53,938 nt of DNA from Gonium pectorale (GCA_001584585.1 LSYV01000012.1:996793-1050730); one strand, 5' to 3'; positions 1 to 12,193 are shown, counted from the stretch's first letter. Notes: generated by a model from the sequence alone, not told the origin. Numbers and translations are program-made.

Positions 1-182
1 GCGGCGGGGAGGGGGCTCCCCTGTGCAGCCATGCAGTCAGGGTACACTGAGCTCGCACAACAACGCACCAGGCGAACTGGCCACTACCGCCTACCCAGGA
101 CAGCGAACAAAGGCGCCGGGCTGCGCATCCACTCCACTTCAGGTTGCAGACCGGCTACGTGGACTGCCCTGCCTACCGTCTG

Positions 183-500
183 CTACAAGCCCAACCCGCG
201 ACCCGCCTGCCAACGAACCCAGGCGAGCACCGCCCCCGCTGCCTCGGAGGCGCCCTCCCCCGCAGCCCGCTCCTCCGCTGCCTTTAGCGCCGTTGCCCAG
301 TCCACGGGGCAGCCCACCTCCACCAGCCAGGCCAGGGAGGGCAGGGGGCAGCTGGCGCACCCCACGCAGCGTTCAAACAGCTGTCCCGGCGGTCCCCAGG
401 GGCAGCCAAGTCGCGCCAGGCACTCCAGCGTGGCGAAGTCCGACTGCTCAGCCGGCCGCATGAAGGGCCCGCCATCGGAAGCAGGGTAGCGGTGGAAGGC
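183..500 (-). CDS. Ankyrin-like repeat protein, C-terminal fragment
   Basis: An open minus-strand frame runs from about 500 down to a TAG at 183-185. It contains two copies of a unit of the form 'L..L...GCP': LECLARLGCPWG, then LAWLVEVGCPVDWATALKAA. This pattern is characteristic of the large ankyrin-repeat families of Chlamydomonas and Volvox, in which each helix pair ends in WLxxxGCPxD. The family usually acts in protein-protein interaction; no specific partner can be named. Only the 3' part is supported: I did not find a convincing upstream exon or start codon, and the upstream boundary is approximate. The neighbouring LRR gene starts at 747 on the opposite strand, so the two would be divergent if this gene is short. 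It could also be a decayed copy. Confidence 0.4.
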   Translation of the reverse strand, partial: AFHRYPASDGGPFMRPAEQSDFATLECLARLGCPWGPPGQLFERCVGCASCPLPSLAWLVEVGCPVDWATALKAAEERAAGEGASEAAGAVLAWVRWQAGRGLGL

Positions 501-746
501 CAGACAATGACACCCTCGCGTGCAAGGCGGCTATGGCTGTGCCCAGCCCTCAGGACAGCGCACCCGCATCCCTGAGCACGGGGATGCGGGTGCGTTGTCC
601 CCGCAGCGCAGGCCTCAGCCTTCTGCCGTCTTCTGCTCAGGCCCCACTTCCACGTTCCCCGCCCTGTTATCGACCAGGGTCGACGGCAGTCTCTTCAACC
701 AGGGAGCCCTGCATTCCCGCTGCATTGGGGTGTGAGCCGAGCGCCC

Positions 747-2919
747 ATGGCCATGCTTGCACCCCATCTTCGCTGTCACAGAGAGCTCCCGTTCCACGCC
801 TTCGCCGCCGCTGGATCAGCCGCCAAGGAGCCCATGCCCCCCGCCTGCCTCGCGCTGCCCGCCAGCCACCTCACCTGCTCAGTGGCACGCGCCGCCGTCG
901 CCGCCTTTCCCCGCCTGGCGCAGCTGCGCCTCAGGTGCCTCGGTGCGGAGCTGCATCCCAACACCAGGGACGCCATGCGCCTGCTTCTGGAGCAACCCAA
1001 CGCCGACAAGGGACTTGGCAACTCCGCATTGGCTTCACGGGCTACCAATGTGGCCGCCGTCCCCTGCCCTGCCGACTTCTCCAGCAGTGGCAGCCCCGCT
1101 GCTTTGCCCCCTCCCTCCGGGCCTTGCCCGCGCCTCACCACGTATCGCACCAGCAGGCCCCGCATCGCCAGCCTCACAGTCGAGCTTGCGCTGCGGGGGC
1201 CTGGCGCAATAAATCCGCTGGCTCCCTTGTCTTTCCTGTTACGAGGCTGCCCCCACCTCAAGGAGCTCGGCCTGACCGTGGACGTGGCGGTTGCCAGCGC
1301 CATGGCGCCCGTGGTCGCGGCCGCCGCTTTGTCCCGCGACGTTGCGGTCCTCTGCAGCCTGACGCAGCTCTGCTCCCTGGCCCTGCGCGGCTTCAGCCTC
1401 ACGGCCGTAGCCACGGGGGCCCTGGCGGGCGCCCTGTCAGGGCTGAGCTCCCTGGAACTGGGCTCCGTTACCAAGCCCTCGGCGCTGGGTCCGCTGCTGG
1501 CGGCAGTGGCGGCGGGCGGCCTCCGGCGCCTCGAGCTGCTGTCCATTGGGAGCTGCGACGACGGCTGCAGCCCGGTGGAGGCGGATCTTCGCGCGACGTC
1601 CCTGTCGGCTCTGCCCAGCCTGCGTCACCTGACCCTCCCCTGGGCGGCGCTGGCGCTACATGACCACACGGGGGCGCTCCTGGCGCCGCTGCCAGCGCTC
1701 ACGAGCCTGTGCGTTGGCACCCTCCACTCGCCCCTGCCGTCGGATGCCGAGCTGTCTCGCTTGCAGCAGCAGCAACAACAACAGCTGCAATTGCAGCTGG
1801 GCGTTGAACCGGTGGACGAGGATGAGGGTACCGCCCTGGGGGCGGCACTGGCGGCTGCGCAGGCCGGCGAGCGGGGACCGCTGCCGGCCTTTCTGCTGCC
1901 GTCGGCGCTGTGCTGCCTGGAGCTGCAAGGGGAGGTGCATACGACCGAGGTGCTGGGCGGGCCAAGGCTGCCGCCCGGCGGGCTGGAGCAGCTTGAGCTG
2001 CTCGTCGAGTCGATAAAGATGGAAAAGCGGTACTTCGCTACCGTTGACGGTGACCCGGGGGTCGGCACGCTGCGGCCCGACGGCCAGGAGGCGCTGCTCT
2101 CCGCGCTGCGGCTGATCCGCAGCTGCCCTGCACCGCAGTCTGCGGCGCTGCCGCCTGCAGCTACGTACCCTTCATGGCGTCCTCAGCCGCCGCCAGCTCG
2201 GAGGCACCTAAGCGTCGTCTACGGCCGAAGCTTGCCGCCGCGGTACCTGCCGTGGTCTGATGCCGATATGCTGCTCCCGGCCGCGCCAGAGGGGCCCGGC
2301 AGCCAGCGCGCCGACCACAGCGAGTGGCTGGCAGCGACGGGGCCCCTGGGGCTGGCGGAACTGCGGCTAGTTGCCACCAGCCTATGCGAGCCCGACATTG
2401 TGGCGATCACTCGGCACCTTACGAGCCTGCAGGTGGGAGAAGGCTGGGGTTGGATTGCGGTCGCGTTAAAAGATCAATCGCTACCCAGTTGGGCGCATGC
2501 TGCCGCGCCCGTGTGTGATGGGAGATGGCGCGCAGCGCGCCGCCACGCAAGCGAATAATCATCACTTGGCTACGGCCATCTTGTTCATGCCCCCCTTGTG
2601 AGGCCCCACATTGCCGCCAGGCCATCCTCACCCTGCGCGCGCTCCGCGCCCTGCACTACGGTCATCTTTTCGCCCCGCTTCGGTCCTCCTTGACCCTACC
2701 AGCCGTCTGTACTCCCATGTGCCGCCCACCTGCTCTTTCCCCTTGCCCCGCTAGGCCCTCAGCCTGCAAGCCTGTGACCTGCCCGCACACGCGCTGCCTC
2801 TGCTGCTGCGTCTGCCGCACCTGGAGGAGCTGGATCTAGACGTGGGGTGGGGGGGGGGGTGGCTGCGGAGGGGCCTCTTGCGCAGGGTCGACATGGCCCA
2901 CATCCCTGAGCTTGCTTGA
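747..2919 (+). CDS. Leucine-rich-repeat protein (two exons)
   Basis: Exon 1 is 747-2432 and exon 2 is 2755-2919, giving 616 residues. The ATG at 747 is the first ATG in frame (a GTG lies upstream at 732). The donor CAG|GTGGGA and acceptor CCGCTAG|GCC join in phase 0 and continue one leucine-rich unit (...HLTSLQ/ALSLQACDL...LPHLEELDLD). Earlier LRR-type stretches include CPHLKELGL, GLSSLELG and LPSLRHLTLP. A glutamine-rich run is encoded at about 1762-1800. The protein resembles the expanded F-box/LRR-like families of volvocine algae, but I see no clear F-box at its N-terminus, so a role in ubiquitin ligase substrate choice is only a family-level guess. The last exon crosses a long G run near 2845-2862; a different splice there could extend the coding region to about 3145. 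Confidence 0.6.
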
Positions 2920-4193
2920 GGCGGCGGCGTCAAGTTGCGACGGCCCAGATGTCGGCACGTACCGCCTTGCTGGTGAGGCGGCCGGGGCTCTACTGTCCAC
3001 GGCGGCGGCAGCGTCCGCGCTTTCGAGGCGAGGCCTGCAGCTGGCGCTCGTGAGCTCGATTCACAGCGCAAGGGAGCTTTGGCCGCTGCGCTGCTGGCTG
3101 CAGCAGCGTCGGAAGGCAAGGGGCCTGGCTGTAGACGTGCAATAGAGGCAGTCTGCAGTCCTGGAGCCACGTCTACGTTGGCCGGGAAGGGGGCGTGGTT
3201 GCGGGCTTTTGTGGGCGAGGACGGATGCGCAGCGCTGGAAGGGAGCTTGGCGCAATTTTTTCGCAAGAGTAGTCCGTGCGTGGAGGAGCTACGATAGGAG
3301 GCGGGCGGGCGGGCAGGCAGACAGATCAGGGGCAAACCTAATCGTTGGTCATGACGAAGGGCTCGAGCGGTCGCCCGGCCGCGCAAGGTACGGTAGCGTC
3401 GTGCGGCGTCCCGTGAGTCGGTGCTATCATATCCAGGTATGTCTGGGCGTGCCAACGCAAGAGTGACAGCAGGCTGCATTCCGTTGTGTCCTCCAGGACC
3501 TTACGAGGAGTCGGGAGCGCGTGCGTCGGGAAGGCAAGCGGAACCCGGCAAACAGGGTGGGCCCTGCGGACGGGCGTCGCTGGCGATAAGCAAGTCTTTC
3601 GAAACAGTGGGGGCGTTATGGTGGAGCCGTGTGCTTCTGATAGCCATGCTTCACCGCTCTGGCGTCTCGTTCAGGACCGTGCCGATAGCTGGGCCGACAG
3701 CATGAGGTTGTGCACCCTTGTACGTGACTGCTTTATGTCGAAAACCCTCGCAAGTAGGTACGGCTGACTGCTGTTGCGCTGCATCCCCCGGGCGGTTCGG
3801 CAAGCGTGGATATCACATCTGTATGGTATCCTACACAGACGCGCTTGCTATGACGGTACGCCCAGGCCGTTGGCCACATGCCGCACTGCACAGGCGGTTC
3901 CGGCGTGGCGTAAGCGGCATGATGGGCTGCTGTTATACCTACTTTACCTCTCCTGGCACTTAGTATGCCTTTCCCGATGCCTTGCTTTGATGCCTTGCAG
4001 AGCTCTACGCACGGGTGCCGCATGTGCCACAGGCACCACTCCCTTGCGGTCCAGGCAAACCCTCATTGTCGCCCGCTGCAATCGGGAATGCAAGCGGTGA
4101 CGGGGGCTGGCAACTCAATGCTGTGGCTTCTGCTAGCTGCTGTAATGGTAATCGGTTTTAGCGTTTTACTCATTGTTGTTGTGGCTCGTTGTC

Positions 4194-4262
4194 GTTGTTG
4201 GCAGGTTGCTGGCACGTCGTTGTTGGCAGGTTGCTGGCACGTCGTTGTTGGCAGTTTGTTGG
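4194..4262. repeat. 25-bp minisatellite, about 2.7 copies
   Basis: Two identical 25-bp units (4194-4218 and 4219-4243, beginning gttgttggcagg and ending ggcacgtc) are followed by a partial, slightly diverged third copy to about 4262. The array lies in non-coding DNA. Confidence 0.85.
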
Positions 4263-5577
4263 AATACGTACGGTTAGGGCGGATGGCGCTATGTGGGGGT
4301 TCCACTTATAGATGTCTGCACCCAGCGGGCCGCGTGGCTCCCAGGGCACTTTGGGCGGGGCGGTATGCCGAACCGCATGCCGAACAGCTACGCACAAAAG
4401 CAAACGCTGCGCCTGTGCCTGTGCCTGTGCCAGACTAGGCGCATCCCAGCACGGCATTGCATAGGGTCACCCCAGAGAGAATTCTGGGCCGCATCGGGGG
4501 CTACGGTGGTGGTCGCTGCCGAACTAACATGCAGGGACATCACCCCTTCGACTCCCTCTGGAGCTGGGTCCTACAACAGTACCATCACTTTCGCGCTTAC
4601 GCTCGTCGTATGCGTCGTCCCATTTCAACACACGTACTCGAACCCGCCCTGTAGGTGCATGGAACAGCGAAGGGGCACTGTTAACGGAGCGGCTTCTCTA
4701 AATGGTGCGCTATACCCACTCAACTTGCGGGGGCAGTTGCTGTCGTTTGTGAGAGGGGTCGAGAAGGCGGGCCGAAGCTTACAGCTGGGGCAGCGTTGCT
4801 GAAGCGGCAAGGCAATGGGAGCCCTGCGCGGATGGCGGCAGGCAAGCGCAGTGGGGCGCTGACCGTGGAGAAATGATTCTGTGATCAGCGCACAGCAAGC
4901 TCGCAGTCGCAGCGACAGATGGTGAAACAGCTGATATGTTGTATGTGGTATCTGCGCCCTGCGAGAAAGAGGCTACTAACATTATACACCATGGATTACC
5001 TACTCTGTAGAGCAGGTGGCAAGTGTGCGCAAGGGTAGGGATCAACATCGACGGAGTGGTGGACGTAACGGAGTGGTGGTGGACATCCCGTCTCGCCAGC
5101 GTGTTTCGAGTCTCACTGGTGCGAGGCATGGACAGTGCATGCCAACCCGTCAATGATGCGGTTGATGTGCTGAGTGGGTTGCGTTTGGTTGGTGAGGGGC
5201 CGGGGTATTGAGGGATGGGCCGGGGCGCGAGTTGCGTATGGGCCTGTGAGTATCGGCGCGTGAGTGCATTCGTGGCGGGGGCTTAGGGATGGGCGGAAGC
5301 GTGCGGGTCTCACTCCGTGAATGCGCGGTCACTGCCAATACAGTATGTGCCCGCCCATCCTGTGGCCCATGCGGTGGCACACGACATATCCGTCACTGTA
5401 CGGGGCGAGTTCGCGCGTCCATGGCACGCGCTTGACGTTGGGGGCGGCACTGGCTGCAACTTGTTGCGACAGCAGCACAGCAGTGACTCAGTAACGCGTC
5501 GCCATGGCTCAGGGTGCGAGCAACCTCGTTGACCGGGAGGACGGCCGCAACGCGCCCCCGCACAGTGGCGAACCACA

Positions 5578-5615
5578 AACAAAGAGAAATCTGCAGAGAA
5601 AGAGGGAGCCCGCCA
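5578..5615 (+). repeat. Dispersed purine-rich repeat, copy 1
   Basis: The stretch contains agaaatctgcagagaaagag followed by ggagcccgcc. Related copies occur at about 28875-28924 (shares the aaagagggagcccgcc half), 53196-53216 (shares ggaaatctgcagagaaagag) and, more diverged, 52448-52492. Such purine-rich segments occur next to 3' ends of LTR elements, but no LTR was recognised here. Confidence 0.5.
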
Positions 5616-6628
5616 CACACGGCCAGGGCTGGGGAATGCTGGGGCTCGTCGGGTTCACCTTTTTAGTTTTTTTCCTGTGGAAAGGTTACAGGCGGAGAGG
5701 CGAGAAAGGGAGCAGACAACGGGAGGGACAGGCAGCCCTCCCGTTGTTCATCGAAACCCTGCCCTGACTATTTGCCCTCAGCGCCTTCAGCTCACAGCAT
5801 CTGACTCCCTTCATGAGCAGGGCCAGTGATGAAACCGCGTCAATGGAATGGTATTCTTGTCATACGATAGTACGTGAAACGACACAGTTAATCCGTGTGA
5901 GCGCAGACCTGCGCTGCGGGCGACGCATGCACCACAACAAAGGCGGCTGAACTGCAACAGAACGACGACCAGGCTGCCAGAGCCTCCAGAGCACACTAGG
6001 AGCGAGCGAACCAAGCTGACTGCGCGGCCATTTAGGGCGCCACGACCAGTGTAACGTTGCATGGTAACCACGAGAGGAGGGCGCCTAACGGTTCCGGCGC
6101 ACGTGAGACAGAGTGAGAGCGGGAGCACATCGCACGACCAGCAGGCATACCTCATGCCGTACAAGCTCCGGAACCAGCACACATTCAGGCGCGGCGGTAC
6201 AGTACATCAAGGTCCCGACATTGTGGTGGGCAAACAGTCCATACGTCCATAAGCCTACATGGCCGAACAGTACCCCGAAGCCGTTGTCGTACGTGTCGGG
6301 TATGCCTAACCAACCGCGAAACACCCGTCACCTTCCATCCAGGGCCGAAGACCTCAATAGGCAAGTGCGCCGTCAGGCTACAGGCACCATCGTTGGGATT
6401 GTGTGCTGACTCCCGACACGTGGACACGTACTCCCATAGAGAACAAGAGGTCGCAGGCTTGTTTATGGGCGCTCGACTTGTCTGCGTAGGGAGCTATTTG
6501 CAAGCCTCCACGTAGTTTTGCATGCCCACATTGCGCAGGGCGAAGTTCTTGCAGGCGGTTGGCAGTTGATACGGCGAGCTCTCGGGGAGCGCATCATGGT
6601 TCTCGTGCTGTCAGGATCCGTTACATAG

Positions 6629-7369
6629 GGGGTATTTCCAGTGGGGGATTAGCGGGATTACCGCCCGGGGATTAGCGCTAATTTTTGGCGAGTGCGAAAG
6701 GCCAAGGATTAAGCGGGGAATTAAGACGCACGGCACCTAGTACCAACTCGTAAGACTAATTCTGAGGACGCCGTAAAGCAATTAGCATAGCCCGAAGTTG
6801 GATTTGGTGCCTTAGCTCATTGGAATAGGTACGCCCGAGCGGGACCCCGACACCTGCTCGAGGGCAGCTGTTAAATATCGTCGGACGAATTAGCCGCTCC
6901 AGCCACCACAGTTCGATAGACTTAACATAAATAAGCATACAGAGGTGGCGTATTAGGTGTCCAGTGGCTCCAGGCGTGAGCGCCATCGGGGGGCATGCGC
7001 GTACACGCATCTCCGGCATCCAGCATTGCGTCCATCTATTGGCGTGGCTCAAATTAAAGCAGAACCGGGTAGGGTGGCCCGTGATTCCCCGCCGAGGGCC
7101 CGAACCGTGGACCGAAAATTGAGGAACGACAACCCGCGCGCACTGCGACTGTCCACAGGCCTTATATCTTTGGCTACTACTGTATTGCTAGGATTAGCAC
7201 AAGGAGCCCTTAAACTGCGGGATTTAAGCTGAATCCAGCTTCACACGAGTTGATCCCCGTCTTGAACCCCGGGGTGCGAACAGCGGGGGATTAAGCCGCC
7301 GATTAGCCCTAATCCCAGGATTTAGTAGCCCTTAAATCCTCGCGCCTTAATCCCCACTGGAAATACCCT
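6629..7369. mobile_element. Non-autonomous DNA transposon (MITE-like), 741 bp
   Basis: The left end at 6629 reads GGGGTATTTCCAGTGGGGGA. The right end at 7369, read on the opposite strand, is AGGGTATTTCCAGTGGGGAT, so about 20 bp of near-perfect terminal inverted repeat is visible. The flanks carry an identical CATAG at 6624-6628 and 7370-7374, which fits a 5-bp target-site duplication (or 4 bp, ATAG). Inside both ends there are many copies of GGATTA/TAATCC-like motifs, which look like subterminal transposase-binding repeats. No transposase open frame is present, so the element must be mobilised in trans. The superfamily is uncertain: a 5-bp duplication with GGGG termini does not cleanly match hAT (8 bp), Harbinger (3 bp) or CACTA (2-3 bp). 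Confidence 0.8.
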
Positions 7370-8550
7370 CATAGCAAGCGCTACAATGCCTTAGACGGGT
7401 AATGGAAAAGTCACCGCCTTGTCATAAAGGCGCTTACTTTCCGAGCGGCAGATGACGTAGCTTTGAAGCCCTCGTCAATTTCATTCCAGAGGACCTGAAA
7501 GTGGTGCTGTAGGAGCTCGCTGTGTGGATTCGGCAAGATTTTTCTTCCCCCGCAAGATAGGCGGAGTTGGCGCCATGGACTTCTTCCGCAGGTGCGGAAA
7601 CAAATTTCACATTCCCGTGCACATGTATGCAGCTGACAGGGCTTGACCTAAACGTGCAGAAGGAAACGCCTCATCCTCGGCGTTGCCGCTGGAGCTGCGG
7701 GGGCTGCGGCCGCATATCTATGGTGCGCACAAGAAGGGCGCTTCTGGGCGCGTTCGCCAGCGAGCAAGGGGCTTGCGGTCGCTACTGGAAGGATTCCGCG
7801 ACGCGCGCTATTAACGCGCGACGATATCGCCGAACTCGGGCGCAGTGTCTGGGCACCGCAATCGGATAGGGTCTGCGTTGGTGGACCGACGGGTCGCAAG
7901 CCCTTGTTCGGGACGGAAGTGGCACTGCCTCCCCGCCGTGCGTGCACATCAGCGGGAGCTAGCAACCCGTAGAGCCCTTTGTCGTCGTAGTCCCCTGACG
8001 TTCAGCCCAAGTGGTATAGGGCCATGCCTGTTTAGCGATCGCGCCGCTCCATCCACTCCGCCCTTGGTGGTTGCCCCAAACCCGGCCCGGTGGCCCCTTC
8101 CGTTGGGTCTTAACACAGGTACAGCAACTACACCAGCACCAGGCTGCAGCAGCAGCGCAGGTGTGTTTGTGTGTATACGTGCACGCGGGGAAAATGTTGG
8201 GATGGCCCTGTACAGGATTATTGTAGGCAAATGTTCGAGCAGGCATGCGGTATGTGGCTAATTCGTTCGCTCCTTGCCGTGCATCGAACGCTGCTTACGT
8301 TGCTTAAATGCTGCCGTACCGCACTGAACCGTGACCGCTGGTGCCGTAGCGCGCCTGCCGGCTGCAGCTTGCTGTCCACCCTCGCGGCAACGCGCCGCCA
8401 CCTCTTCCCTCAAGCCTCTTGTCCAGCCGACCAACGCACGTGCCTGGGCACTTGCTACCAACCCGCTCGCCCGCCCGCCCACCAACCAACTCACAATACG
8501 TTCCCACCATTCGCTATCCCTACCACCTTCCCCGGCTCTCCCCTTCCCAG

Positions 8551-11500
8551 CGTTGAGATGGAGCTGTCCGCCATCCTGCGCGGCCAGCAGGCGATGCAGG
8601 GGCTTGTCGATGGCCCGGGCGGCGACACGGACGGCGAGGGCGGTGACGCGGACAGCTGTGGGTCACCCGACCTGGACGAATCGCTGGACAGCCATTTCAA
8701 GTACATACAGGGCGTCTCCACGCCGCAGGTGCGGTGCTGGCGGCGGGCCTCGGTCTCCGACAGGGCACTGGCTAAAGCTGGGCTGCGGGGGGTGGGGGCA
8801 TGCTGGGGCGGGGGCCGGCGCTTTGTTGTGTGTGTGCGTGTGTGTTGGGGGGGCGTGTAATGTGCGAGTTGGCGCTCCTCTCCACTATTGCGCGCCCACG
8901 ATGGCACCAACCATCGTTGGTTGGGGGCAGGCGGCCAGCTGGGACAGGGGCAGGAGGGCATTCCGGACACAGGTGCTGCGTGCAGCATTGTCGCTGGTCA
9001 CTAGCAAGCGTTCAGCGCGTTAGCGCGAGGCGCAGGTTGGAGACCGGGTGACGCATATGCCTGCCTTCGTGCTATACTGGCTTTACCGTGTCGGTACGTG
9101 TGTCTCCGCCCACAGGAGCTTGCATCCCTGCTGCCGCGCCTGCAAGCAACGCTGTTCGAGGTGAGGCGCTGCGCAAGGGACCAGGGGCCTTGTCCGATGT
9201 GCGGACGTTGGGCGGAATTTTGCGGTGATGAGCGGACAGGAGGGGACAGGCCGGACAAGCTGGGCATTCGAGCATGTGGCCCGCTAGGATTGCCCCTCTC
9301 TGAAGGAGCAAACCTGCGGCAGTTTCCCATTTAAGTCGTCGTGTAGACCGCTATGTGCCTCCGTTGGTCATGTGTCCATCTCAACCATCTGTCTTGCCCA
9401 CCATCTCCCTCAGCTGACCGACGTGGCGCTCTTGAAGCAGCAGCAGGCGGCAGCGGGCGCGGCCGGGGGCGGCCCCGTCGGCGTGCGCGACCAGCTGCGG
9501 CTGCTGTCCCGGCTGAGCTTCGGGCGCACCGTGGCCGCGGCCTTCTTGCTGCCGCTGGTGGACCTCTGCGTGCGGACCAAGCTCAACATTATTGGTAGGC
9601 AAACGGTCTGTTGCCAATACCGCATACCGGGCAGGCGCGGACATGGCGGCCGGCTGGCGTAAGGTTGTGGTTGGAAGTCTGTTCACGTTTTGGAATCAAT
9701 GGGCGGCCGATGACAGTTGCGGTGTCTAAGAGCCGCGTCATCGTGAGGCCAGGGCGTTGCTGCTGGCTGGGGGAGGACGGCGGTCCCATGGGTTGAATTG
9801 CGCATGAGAGCGACGAGCGGCACATTTGGCCACCCATGGCACTGCAATCCTGATCCTACGCACAGCGGGCTCCCCCGCCGATGCCCTCGATTTTGATTGC
9901 GGGCCTCCCCCGCCATCCTGTCCTCCCCGCGCAGGCCGGCACCTGTTCCTGCAGGAGAAGTTCTCCAAGCTGCGGCAGCCCGCCGCGCCCGCCGAGCGGC
10001 TTCGGCTGCCGCCCCGCCTGACGGCCGCCGCGGTGGAGGCGTTCCTGGGCTGCGAGCAGCTGGTGGAGCGGGGGGCGGCCTGGCTGGTGGAGCAGGTGGG
10101 TTGGGCGGCGGGGTGACGAGGATACGGAGCGTGCTCGTGAGAGAAGTCGTCCGGTGCCGACTCTTGATCCAGAGACAGCAGAGCACCGGCATCTTTTGCA
10201 ATACGAAGACAAAAGCCTCGTGACGGCCTACTCTCGCGGAACATAAGCTAGTAGTGTGGCGTAGACACGGGTCAGTATAGTCTGGCACTGGTGCCGGGAA
10301 GATGCCGTGTGCCCTCCTCCTCCCCGCCTTCCTCCCAACCATCACCTTGCACCGGCGGCATAGGCCCGAGGTACTTCCTCGGGCTCGCATATTGCTCAGT
10401 GCACGTGAACGATGAAGTGGATGTTGGCCTGCCCCCGCACCGACGCGCTCGCCTTCCGCCAGGCCATGTCGTCCGTGGACCGGGTGCTGGGTGGCATGCC
10501 GATGGACACGCCTGTGACGCCCGAGGAGCTGGCTGGGCTGGTGCAGGTGGGGGCCACAGCAACTAACTGTGGGGGCCTTCCGGGGGCTACAGATGAGGCT
10601 CTTGCAAGCCGCTGGCTCGTGCCATAGCTTTGAGCGCCGCTTGCGATCGCATGCCAACGGTGCGGTTAGAAGGCTGGCTACCGGCCCGGCCTGTAAGAAA
10701 TCCTCAGCCCGCACACTCACGGATCCTCAACACTCACAGCAGGTGCTTTTCGCAGTACAAGGACTATCTCCGAATCCCCGCTCCCGTGTTCCTCGCAGGC
10801 CGTGGCGATCACGCTGGGACAGGCCGTCACGGCCGCGGGAGCCGCATCTCCCACCGGCAGCGCCTGGGTGGACTTGCTAGTCGGCCCGGGGGCGGCGGGC
10901 AGCCTGCTTAGCGGGCTTGGCGGCGTGGTGGGCGCCGACGCAGCGGCAGCGGCAGGCAGCGCGGAGGCCTACCGGCGGGCGCTGGCGAGTGCTAGTATGG
11001 TGGAGGAGCTGGAGACGGAGCTGCGGAGGGTGCTCGGGAACTACCGGTTCGGGTGGGTGACTTGTCCCCAGGCTTCGGGGCTCGGGGCCTCCGCGTGAAA
11101 CAGACGCGGTAACGTTTGGCGGGTGGGTGAGGCTTCCGGGGGAGGGCGGCAGGCGGAGCTGCGGACGGCACCGCGCGACGTGTGCGGGTGATCGCGGCGC
11201 GTGGCGAGGGGGCGCGGGCGTGCGAAGACTGGGATGTGCGAGGGGGCGAGGATGTGGTCGCGGAGGGTGCTGGGTGCATGTCAGTCTTGTGCTTCGGGTG
11301 TATGCCAGTTATTCAGCCACGCGGCGCATGGCCCCGATTTCGAGTCAAAGTGCAAAGGCGTTGTTCGGCTGCCGCGCGAAGCAGGCACACGCAGCAACCG
11401 ACTCACACGAGGTCGGCGCTGCCGTCAGGTCCTGCAGGCTTGTTATGACGTTTACAGGCCAGTCCCTACAGTGTACGCCTCTGACTTCCCTTTCCCGCGT

Positions 11501-12193
11501 GCCCTTGCGCCCCGCAGCGAGGCCCTCCATGCGGCAGTTGGACAGTGTCTGGGCACCTGCGCTGCGCACATACACGCCACCTTCATCTCGCAGGCGGCCG
11601 CCGCGGTCGCGTCGCCGCCGCCGTCCTCCACATCGGGGGAGGTCGCGACACCTGCCATGCAACAGGCGCCGTCGCCGCGGTCACGGGAGTTGCCGCCTCA
11701 GCCGCCGGCGCAGCCTCACGAGCAACCTCTCGAGCAGCAACCGCAGCAGGGCGTCGACGACTCGGGCTCGGACGCGGCGACGGCAGGGCGGCAGGAACCG
11801 GACGCGCAGGCGCCACAGGCGGCTGTGGCACCCGAGGCCTTGGGGGCGCCGGAGGCGCAGCCCTCCCCGCGGCGCGTGGTGTCACCCTTCACCGCTGCCG
11901 CTGCCGCTGCCACAGCGGACGACTCAGAGGGCGAGGCGGGGCTGGAGGCACTGCCGCCGCTTCCGGCGGCGGCGCCGTCGCCCCGGTCCGCCGCGGAGAG
12001 GCGAGCATCCCTGGCGGCTGCCGCCGTTGCGGCCATGCAGCCGCGGCCGCTGGCACGCTGCCTGCGGGCGGTCCAGGGCGCCTGCGAGCCGCTGTTCGCG
12101 GACGCGCGGGAGGTCTCCGCGCGCATAGCCGCGCTGCCGCCCGTCATGTCCCTGTGCGCCGTGGCCTTTGCCGCGCCGCTGGACCTGCAATGA
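8551..12193 (+). CDS. PEX3: Peroxin-3 (peroxisome biogenesis factor), 5' exon missing
   Basis: Exons: 8551-8728, 9116-9160, 9414-9594, 9935-10095, 10463-10546, 10799-11052, 11518-12193. All phases agree and together they encode about 525 residues. The core reads LSFGRTVAAAFLLPL... then VRTKLNIIGRHLFLQEKF, matching the PEX3 signature of a conserved helix followed by 'LNI(I/L)GR'. The C-terminus (ALPPVMSLCAVAFA) matches the end of plant PEX3. PEX3 is a peroxisomal membrane protein that docks PEX19 and recruits new membrane proteins. Exon 8551 begins in phase 2 and starts after the expected N-terminal membrane anchor, so at least one upstream exon is missing from this model; I could not find it. 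The last exon carries a roughly 130-residue Ala/Pro/Ser-rich insert (about 11590-12000) before the final helices. Confidence 0.8.

Larger units (their letters stand above)
2920..6623. other. Gene-poor interval
   Basis: No coding region in this 3.7-kb interval can be supported. Open frames are short and lack consistent splice sites. The frame at 5504-5767 has one hydrophobic stretch followed by arginines, but it overlaps a dispersed purine-rich repeat. The interval holds the 25-bp minisatellite at 4194-4262 and a short 'cctgtg' run near 4410-4430. The first part may be the 3' UTR of the upstream LRR gene. Confidence 0.5.

Noticed and set aside
533..1663. 376-codon plus-strand frame
   Set aside because: Arg/Pro-rich alternate frame of the LRR gene, without motifs.
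5504..5767. Possible N-terminal PEX3 exon (one membrane segment followed by RRR)
   Set aside because: It is 2.8 kb upstream with the transposon between, overlaps a dispersed repeat, and its donor phases do not match the phase-2 start of exon 8551.
9683..10720. 345-codon minus-strand frame
   Set aside because: Antisense to PEX3 exons and introns; Pro/Ala-rich with no recognisable domain.
11127..12128. 333-codon plus-strand frame
   Set aside because: Arg/Pro-rich alternate frame of the last PEX3 exon; the true frame ends in the conserved PEX3 C-terminus.
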